The position numbers and the translations under genes are program-made. From assembly GCA_964651325.1 (NCBI GenBank), contig CAZYXP010000181.1, positions 1 to 7,833 of the forward strand: 7,833 nt of DNA, read 5' to 3'. Source of the DNA: JADFOB01 sp964651325 (GTDB lineage: Bacteria > Planctomycetota > Phycisphaerae > UBA1845). The notes beneath the pieces are model-generated. The model worked only from the letters and a program-made list of their open reading frames with translations. It made no database searches and was not told the DNA's origin. This document shows positions 1-6,020 of this stretch, piece after piece. Numbering within the stretch: position 1 is the stretch's first letter; every line of letters starts with the position of its first letter.

Positions 1-125
1 CGCTTAGCAGTACGGCGCAACGTCGTTCGGAGCGCAGGCTTCCAGCCTGCACGACCCGCGATGATGATGCAGGCAAGATGCCTGCGCTCCGGGTTTGTGA
101 CGACTCTGCGCTGTACTGTTAGCCG
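1..125. repeat. Long nested palindromic repeat (GCAGGC-type)
   Basis: The whole stretch folds on itself around position 63. The inner arms 28-39 (CGGAGCGCAGGC) and 80-91 (GCCTGCGCTCCG) are perfect 12-bp inverted copies. The outer arms 8-19 and 107-118 pair over 12 positions with one G-T wobble (CAGTAC against GTACTG at the outer end), and 22-27 pairs with 99-104 with one wobble. Weaker pairing continues to the window edge. Each inner arm also makes its own small hairpin: GCAGGCT-tcc-AGCCTGC at 34-50 and GCAGGCA-aga-TGCCTGC at 69-85. Such GCAGGC/GCCTGC palindromes are familiar as dispersed intergenic repeats in planctomycete, verrucomicrobial and acidobacterial genomes; assigning this one to that class is inference. 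A minus-strand open frame running through it looks like a by-product of the repeat. The element may start left of the window. Confidence 0.7.
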
Positions 126-157
126 ACCCCTCCAGGGTCGATTTGGGAGGTCGTGCC

Positions 158-196
158 ATGACCGTGGGTCCGCTTGAGGCGGACCCGGCTTCATAG
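158..196 (+). CDS. Possible 12-codon mini reading frame with strong Shine-Dalgarno
   Basis: ATG at 158 follows GGGAGG (145-150) at a spacing of 7 bases, the best ribosome-binding site in the window. The frame reads MTVGPLEADPAS and stops with TAG at 194-196. Its codons run through the stem-loop at 166-186, so a translating ribosome would have to open that hairpin, as in leader-peptide arrangements. It may equally be a remnant or chance. The product matches nothing I recognise. Confidence 0.2.
   Translation: MTVGPLEADPAS
166..186 (+). promoter_or_regulatory. Perfect 8-bp stem-loop
   Basis: GGGTCCGC at 166-173 pairs perfectly with GCGGACCC at 179-186 across the five-base loop TTGAG. No U-rich tract follows on either strand, so it is not a standard intrinsic terminator. 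Its position inside a mini reading frame and upstream of the glycosyltransferase gene would allow an mRNA-level role, but nothing shows this directly. Confidence 0.4.
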
Positions 197-282
197 AAGG
201 CTGGAGGAAGGAACGGCAACTCGGCTTTCGCTCTGGAGGCAGGCATGGTAGCTCAGTCTTGATCCTGAAGGAGAGAACGGCC

Positions 283-348
283 TTGAAGCCGCCAAATGTG
301 TTCGGGTCCATGGACTTGTCAGATCCTAGATGTAGGTTTGCCGCGTGA
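283..348 (+). CDS. Possible leader peptide overlapping the glycosyltransferase start
   Basis: TTG at 283 lies 9 bases after AAGGAG (268-273). The frame is 21 codons (MKPPNVFGSMDL...CRFAA) and ends with TGA at 346-348, which overlaps the GTG start of the next gene at 345-347 in the sequence GTGA. An internal ATG at 310 would give a 12-residue version. This geometry is typical of translational coupling: the downstream gene has only a weak TAGG before its own start, so ribosomes ending here could re-initiate. The peptide has no recognisable function, and so short a frame can occur by chance. Confidence 0.25.
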   Translation: MKPPNVFGSMDLSDPRCRFAA

Positions 349-2408
349 CGCCAACCCCTCAACCTAGCCGAACCTTGTCCCCCTCACCGCATGCGCTGGT
401 CGCGGCGCTATCGGCGGCGGCGACGCTCGTCGTCGTCGGGCTGGTTTCTCGCTATGCGCTGGTTTCTCTGCTGCTTGACGGACTGCCCGCGCTGTTGATC
501 GTCGGGGCGTTGGCCTTGGGCGGTTTTGGTTTGCTGCCCACGCGATTGGCCCGCGAGCTTCCTCTCCGCTGGCGCTTGCTATTGGGGTTTGCGTTGGGCA
601 CGGGCGCGGGCGCGCTACTGGTCCTGCTGTTTGGTCTTGCCGGTATCTTGAACCGTCAACTGTGGCTCGGCGTGTTGATCGTGTCCGCGGCGGTTGGCGT
701 GCTGCGGTTGAAGGCATGGCGCTCGACGCCTCACGAGAGTGAACACGACGAACCGCAACGCCCCGAACGCCCACACGCCCTGTTGAGATGGATGTGGCTG
801 CTGCTGGTGCCCTTCGCCGCGATGGCCGTGTTGAGCGCATCCAGCGCCCCGGGCACCCTTTGGAGCGAGGAGGGGTTCGGCTACGACGTGCTCGAATACC
901 ACCTTGAAATGCCCAAGGAGTATTGGCAACAGTCCGCGATTGCCTACGCCCCGCACAACGTGTACGCGAGTTTTCCCGCGGCGATCGAGATGCACTACCT
1001 GCTCGCCATGGTCGTGCTGGGAAACGACCTCGACACGGGGACCGTAGCGAATTTCATCCATGCGATTTTCGGCGCATTGACCGTGTTTGCCGCGTGGTGC
1101 GTCGCACGGGACGGGTCGCGCCGCGCCGGGCTTATCGCCGCCTTGACCGTGGGAACCGCCAACTGGCTGTGGTACCTCAGCGGCTTGGCGTACGTCGAAC
1201 TCGGCATGATCTTCTACGCCCTAACCGCCACCGGGCTGCTGCTTCGCGTCCCCAAAATGCAACACACACGCACCGCGCTGATTGTGGCCGGCGTGATCTG
1301 CGGATGCTCATGCGGCTGCAAGTATCCCGCGGTGCTAATGATGGCCATCCCGTTGACGATGGTATGTCTCATCCTCGGCCGCGGCGGCGCCGTCAAACGA
1401 ATCCAATCCGCCGCCCTCTTTGCTTTGGCAGCAGGGGTTGCGTTTTCGCCGTGGCTGATCAAGAACACCATCGAAACCGGCAACCCTGTGTTTCCCCTGG
1501 CAGATTCGTTGTTTCACGCCCGGCCGGCCGGTTGGGACGAAGCCTCCGCGGCGCGCTGGCAACGCGGACACGAACCCGCGCCGAACCAACGCTCGTCGTT
1601 CGCCAAGCTCAAAGCAAGCTGGAGCCACATCCTCGCCGATCGCTATCAACGCTTCGGACCCGCGCTGCTGATCCTGGGCTTGCTCGGCCTTGCGGGCCGC
1701 CGCCGCGACGCCAACGATCGGGCGCTGCTCGTGCTGCTTGTTTTTCAATGGCTGGCATGGACGACGCTAACGCATCTTTACGCACGATTCGCGGTCGTTC
1801 TGCTGGTGCCGTTGGCGTTGCTCGCGGGGCGCAGCGCGCTCGCGACGGGCCGGGGACGATGGGCCATGATCGCGGTCATGCTTGTGGCGGGCGCAACGTG
1901 GAACCTAGCCTTCGCTTACCCGCTCATGCGGGACGAATGCCCGCTCGGCTTGCCCGCATCGGCGTTGTATGATGGCCTGTTGCCGGAATTCGAATACCTC
2001 GACGTCGTCAATAAAGAACTGCCCGAGGACGCGAAAATTCTGATGGTCGGTGACGCGCGGGCCTTCTACATCGCCCGCCGGATCGACTACCACGTCGTGT
2101 TCAACCGCAACCCGTTCGCAGCGGCGGTTCGCGCGGCGCAAAGTCCGGCAGACGTCGCCGCCTGGCTCAACGCCAACGATTACACGCACGTGCTTGTCCA
2201 CACTGGCGAAATCCACCGCCTGCGAAACTCGCGCTACGGATTCCCTGAAGAAATCAACGCGAGCTTGTTCGCAGCGCTGATCGGTGAAGGCTCGCCCCCC
2301 GCGCTGCGCGTGCTCAAGGAGTTCGGCCGACTAAACACCAAACACCCCTACCTAACCTTGTATGAAGTAGCTCAAGAGCAGCGCAGGGATTCGCTCCCCG
2401 ACCTTTGA
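345..2408 (+). CDS. GT-C membrane glycosyltransferase (family 39/ArnT-like)
   Basis: This 687-residue protein is rich in transmembrane segments, starting with hydrophobic stretches near residues 17-39, 40-62, 75-101, 105-122 and 146-166, and continuing to about residue 530. After the fifth segment comes the periplasmic loop expected in GT-C enzymes, with acidic residues E175, E176, D181 and E184 in GFGYDVLEYH. D181 is the best candidate for the catalytic acidic residue. A second family-like motif, ending in C-K-Y-P at 325-328, corresponds to the glycine-rich helix ending in K-Y in these proteins. From about residue 545 to the end lies a soluble extracytoplasmic domain containing DAKILMVGDARAFYIARR. 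Enzymes of this type move a sugar from a polyprenyl-phosphate donor to a lipid, glycan or protein; the acceptor here is unknown. GTG 345 was chosen because it precedes the first hydrophobic helix and overlaps a leader frame; its own ribosome site is weak. Odd feature: four alternating cysteines at 319-325. Confidence 0.8.
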   Translation: MTPTPQPSRTLSPSPHALVAALSAAATLVVVGLVSRYALVSLLLDGLPALLIVGALALGGFGLLPTRLARELPLRWRLLLGFALGTGAGALLVLLFGLAGILNRQLWLGVLIVSAAVGVLRLKAWRSTPHESEHDEPQRPERPHALLRWMWLLLVPFAAMAVLSASSAPGTLWSEEGFGYDVLEYHLEMPKEYWQQSAIAYAPHNVYASFPAAIEMHYLLAMVVLGNDLDTGTVANFIHAIFGALTVFAAWCVARDGSRRAGLIAALTVGTANWLWYLSGLAYVELGMIFYALTATGLLLRVPKMQHTRTALIVAGVICGCSCGCKYPAVLMMAIPLTMVCLILGRGGAVKRIQSAALFALAAGVAFSPWLIKNTIETGNPVFPLADSLFHARPAGWDEASAARWQRGHEPAPNQRSSFAKLKASWSHILADRYQRFGPALLILGLLGLAGRRRDANDRALLVLLVFQWLAWTTLTHLYARFAVVLLVPLALLAGRSALATGRGRWAMIAVMLVAGATWNLAFAYPLMRDECPLGLPASALYDGLLPEFEYLDVVNKELPEDAKILMVGDARAFYIARRIDYHVVFNRNPFAAAVRAAQSPADVAAWLNANDYTHVLVHTGEIHRLRNSRYGFPEEINASLFAALIGEGSPPALRVLKEFGRLNTKHPYLTLYEVAQEQRRDSLPDL

Positions 2409-2438
2409 CGGTTGGGCCGCGGACTTGTTAGTGCAAAA

Positions 2439-2481
2439 CTTCGTCGGCCGCACAGCGTCTTGAGCACGGCCCCAGACGAAG
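2439..2481 (+). terminator. Strong stem-loop after the glycosyltransferase gene
   Basis: CTTCGTCGGCCG at 2439-2450 pairs with CGGCC at 2467-2471 and GACGAAG at 2475-2481. This gives 12 paired bases with a three-base bulge (CCA) and a 16-base loop, starting 31 bases after the stop codon. On the + strand it is followed by CCCCATC, so the U-tract of an intrinsic terminator is missing. Read on the minus strand it is followed by TTTT. It may end or stabilise the upstream mRNA, separating it from the promoter at 2540. A smaller hairpin, CCGGG-attg-CCCGG, follows at 2502-2515. Confidence 0.35.
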
Positions 2482-2539
2482 CCCCATCACCACCGCCTCG
2501 TCCGGGATTGCCCGGTATACGCAAATCAGAACAGCCAAG

Positions 2540-2568
2540 TTGTTTCTCTCTGCGGGCACGGCTACAAT
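2540..2568 (+). promoter_or_regulatory. Candidate sigma-70-like promoter for the ABC operon
   Basis: TTGTTT at 2540-2545 and TACAAT at 2563-2568 are separated by exactly 17 bases. The -10 box matches TATAAT at five of six positions; the -35 box keeps the key TTG. Transcription would begin near 2574-2576, after the stem-loop that closes the upstream gene and about 76 bases before the ATG of the first operon gene. It is the best-formed promoter seen in the window. Use of E. coli-like consensus boxes in this lineage is assumed. Confidence 0.5.
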
Positions 2569-2577
2569 GCGTTGCGT

Positions 2578-2652
2578 ATGAGGACGGGTGGTTCGGGGTT
2601 GTCTTCGCGGCCTGTCCGTCGTGGCGTACGATTCGGAATGGCTTCTGCCTGA
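2578..2652 (+). CDS. Possible near-leaderless upstream reading frame (24 codons)
   Basis: ATG at 2578 lies only 2 to 4 bases after the predicted transcription start, so it could be translated as a leaderless message. The frame, beginning MRTGGSGLSSRPVRRG and rich in arginine and serine, stops with TGA at 2650-2652. That stop shares one base with the ATG at 2652 (TGATG), a classic termination-reinitiation junction. The downstream gene lacks a clear Shine-Dalgarno, so coupling is plausible. The peptide itself matches no family I know. Confidence 0.3.
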   Translation: MRTGGSGLSSRPVRRGVRFGMASA

Positions 2653-5072
2653 TGACCCATTGCATGACGCGCAGAAATCCACATGAGCGTGTTCTCCGAC
2701 TTCGCCTGGCACGCATGCTAGGCGTTGCGTTGGTTTTCGGCGCCGGCCTTGCACCGGCTCAAGCCTTGGTCGAGGTCAACGTGGCGCGCGTGGGGTTTCC
2801 GGCCCTTGGAGCAGGAAGCGTTGTGCGCTACGGCATGTGGGCCCCGGTCGTCATCGACGTCGATCTCAACGGCGAGATGTCCTTCGACGGACTGCTGCGC
2901 GTCGGGCAATACGACACCGACGGAGATGTGGCCTACGATTCCGTGCCAGTGCACTTACAAAACGACACCGGAGGATCGCAACGATACCACCTGTACATGC
3001 AGGTCAACAGCGGTCGCAATGACGGCCGATTTTTCATCGAACTTCGCGATGACCAGGGCAAGACGGTCGAGGTGCTGTGCCAGGGCGTGCCCACCAGAAC
3101 GCCTCAGCCGGCGACCAAACCGGAAACCATCGACCACGACGCCCTTGTGATACTTTCCATTTCAACGCAGGCCATCGGACGAGTCGCCGAACTGGTGGAA
3201 GACCGACAGTTCGTGGGGTACGAACGCGAATTGGTCGTCGGTCACATGAGCCCAAGCCAGCTTCCCGAGCACTGGCTTGGCTTGGAGGCGGTGGACGCCA
3301 TCGTTTGGGACGAGGCGCAGCCCGCCGAATTGACGCGCCAGCAGCTCGACGCGCTCACCATCTGGGTGCGCCAGGGCGGCACGCTGCTCTTGGCCGCTGC
3401 CCAGACCGCCGGACAGCTTCGCCTGGCCAAGGAATTCTACCCCCTACTGCCCGTGGATCTCGGGGACGTGACCGCCGTCGATAATTTGCCGCAGCTACGC
3501 CAACACCTGCTCGAAGTCGACAAAGAGGCCGCCGCCTACCCACGACCTGTTTCCGTCGTGGCGTGCTCGCTTCGACGAGGCGCGCACGCGATCAGCCTAG
3601 CCCGAAAGGTAGAAAGCAGTCTGCTGACCCAGCGGCGCATAGGACGAGGGCGCATCATTTTCTTCGGCGTCACGCTCAATGATTTCTTCAGCGGCGATAC
3701 GGGTAGCGCCGTGGAGTTTTTCCGAAAGCTGCTGCACCTGCGCTTGTCCGATGGGACGCATAGAGGCCACGTTTCCTTGTTTGGCAAGGTGGTGGGCGCC
3801 GTGGCGTTTTCGCAATCCGCCGGACGCTATCTTTTCCTCGCCGCCTTGTTCTGTTTGGCGTACATGCTGCTGGCGACGTTGGGGACGTGGTGGTTTCTGG
3901 GGCAACGCCGAGCCCGCCACCATTCCTGGACCGCATTCGCCCTGGTCGGAGCGGGCGCCAGCGTGCTTAGCGTCGTTATGGTTCAATGGCAAAAAGGCCT
4001 CGGCGACAAACTCCACCAGCTCACCGTCATCGACATGGAAGCGGGGAAAACATGGGCGTTCGCCACGACCTACTTCGGACTCAAGACCAGCTCCGATCAG
4101 AGTTTTGACGTGTGGCTACCCGCCGACCCGATCGGCGCCACACAGCCGGGCCCGACGACGTGTCTGCTACGCCCGATCCCCGCGGGCAATGATGTAACGC
4201 AGGAACGAGCATCGTTTATTGACCCGGCCGAATACGCCTTGATTCCTGGAAGCGCTGAGATTCAAGACGTGCGGCTCCGCGCGACATTGAAGCAATTCGA
4301 AGGACGCTGGGACGGCATCGTCCCCGGCACAATTACGGGCAACGTGGTCGTGCACAAGAACCCCGATCCCGACGCCGACCGCATGGATTGGCGCATCACG
4401 CTGGACAGCTACATCGTCAACAACCTCGGCGTGGATCTAACCGACTGCTATTTGATTCATCCGCTGTTCGACATCAACGGCCCCGGAGGCATCCATCGTG
4501 ACCGCGGGAGGGAGATCTACGCCTATCCGATCGGCGACCTCCCTTCAGACGGAAAACGGGTGCCGCTAGCGCCGAGATGTTATCGAGTCGATGAAGGGCA
4601 AAAAGTGTTCGATCGAATGAAGGACCTAACCCTGGCCCAGCGCCAGCGAAGTTGGGGCGGAGCGCTCCGTTCCATCGTCGAAAGCGTCGGTGCGGGCAAG
4701 CGGCCCGAATCCTTCGCCTCGTTGGATGAGACGAAATACGCGCTCCTTCTGGCATCGACGATCGGGGAATACAACGCCACTGCCGACTCCACCATGACCA
4801 GCCACCTGATGGGCGCCGCCACCTGGTCGCACGATCGACTTCGCCAGTTCGACCTTCGCGACAACCTCGAAAGCGACAGTGTTTATCTCCTGGCGTTTGC
4901 CCGCGATTCGGGCCCCGTTCAGTTGTTCAAACGCATGTCGGGGCGTGACTATGCCCGGATCCATCCGGCTGAGCGATTCTCGCAAACGATGTATCGCGTG
5001 CGCATCGACGTGAACATCTTCGGCGAAAAACCGAGCGAGCAGGAAGACCCCAACAAGGACGCTCCGGCGTAG
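2652..5072 (+). CDS. Secreted membrane-anchored ABC-associated protein, amidotransferase-like lobe
   Basis: ATG 2652 gives 806 residues. ATG 2664 (MTRRNPHERV) and ATG 2715 are in-frame alternatives; the frame also stays open back to TTG 2412, but that extension would bury the signal peptide. The N-terminus has arginines, a hydrophobic core (MLGVALVFGAGLAPA) and an AQA cleavage site. Residues about 40-160 look like a beta-sandwich. Residues 163-275 look like an amidotransferase/flavodoxin-type fold, with DALVILSIS and LDALTIWVRQGGTLLL (Gly pair 242-243) but no GxCxG nucleophile site, so it is probably non-catalytic. Two transmembrane helices follow at about 393-416 and 425-446, then a roughly 360-residue second extracytoplasmic lobe containing NNLGVDLTDCYLIHPLF. 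Immediately downstream, at 12 bp, is the ABC ATPase gene. The layout recalls GldG/DUF4350-like accessory subunits of ABC-2 systems. I infer a scaffold or substrate-handling role outside the membrane; no specific function is shown. Confidence 0.75.
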   Translation: MTHCMTRRNPHERVLRLRLARMLGVALVFGAGLAPAQALVEVNVARVGFPALGAGSVVRYGMWAPVVIDVDLNGEMSFDGLLRVGQYDTDGDVAYDSVPVHLQNDTGGSQRYHLYMQVNSGRNDGRFFIELRDDQGKTVEVLCQGVPTRTPQPATKPETIDHDALVILSISTQAIGRVAELVEDRQFVGYERELVVGHMSPSQLPEHWLGLEAVDAIVWDEAQPAELTRQQLDALTIWVRQGGTLLLAAAQTAGQLRLAKEFYPLLPVDLGDVTAVDNLPQLRQHLLEVDKEAAAYPRPVSVVACSLRRGAHAISLARKVESSLLTQRRIGRGRIIFFGVTLNDFFSGDTGSAVEFFRKLLHLRLSDGTHRGHVSLFGKVVGAVAFSQSAGRYLFLAALFCLAYMLLATLGTWWFLGQRRARHHSWTAFALVGAGASVLSVVMVQWQKGLGDKLHQLTVIDMEAGKTWAFATTYFGLKTSSDQSFDVWLPADPIGATQPGPTTCLLRPIPAGNDVTQERASFIDPAEYALIPGSAEIQDVRLRATLKQFEGRWDGIVPGTITGNVVVHKNPDPDADRMDWRITLDSYIVNNLGVDLTDCYLIHPLFDINGPGGIHRDRGREIYAYPIGDLPSDGKRVPLAPRCYRVDEGQKVFDRMKDLTLAQRQRSWGGALRSIVESVGAGKRPESFASLDETKYALLLASTIGEYNATADSTMTSHLMGAATWSHDRLRQFDLRDNLESDSVYLLAFARDSGPVQLFKRMSGRDYARIHPAERFSQTMYRVRIDVNIFGEKPSEQEDPNKDAPA

Positions 5073-5084
5073 AACGGAACCGCT

Positions 5085-6014
<930 letters not shown>

Positions 6015-6020
6015 CTAAAC

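Larger units (their letters stand above)
126..344. other. Gene-poor upstream region of the glycosyltransferase gene
   Basis: No long coding region is convincing here on either strand. The stretch contains a small hairpin (GACCC at 125-129 against GGGTC at 135-139), a perfect 8-bp stem-loop at 166-186, and three Shine-Dalgarno-like runs: GGGAGG at 145-150, GGAGG at 235-239 and AAGGAG at 268-273. Each run stands 5 to 9 bases before a very short reading frame; the middle frame, 245-262, has only five codons (MVAQS). A TTGTCA at 316-321 could serve as a -35 box, but no matching -10 element lies at the expected distance, so no promoter is called. Confidence 0.6.

Noticed and set aside
28..91. Two GCAGGC hairpins as a possible CRISPR repeat pair
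   Set aside because: There are only two copies, in inverted and not direct arrangement, with no regular spacers; they are the two arms of one palindrome.
4..246. 80-codon minus-strand frame in the left intergenic region
   Set aside because: It runs straight through the palindromic repeat, encodes low-complexity histidine- and cysteine-containing sequence, and has no recognisable domain; it is best explained by the repeat itself.
251..310. tRNA-like boxes (GGTAGCTCAGT near 248 and TTCGGGTCC at 301)
   Set aside because: The spacing is too long, the D stem and T stem do not pair, and no acceptor stem or anticodon arm can be drawn.
923..1972. 349-codon + strand frame inside the glycosyltransferase gene
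   Set aside because: It is an arginine-rich shadow in another frame of a GC-rich gene; the main frame carries the coherent membrane protein and motifs.
2412..2651. 80-codon N-terminal extension of the accessory protein from TTG 2412
   Set aside because: It would cover the hairpin and the promoter candidate, is proline-rich and non-family-like, and would place the clear signal peptide in the interior of the protein.
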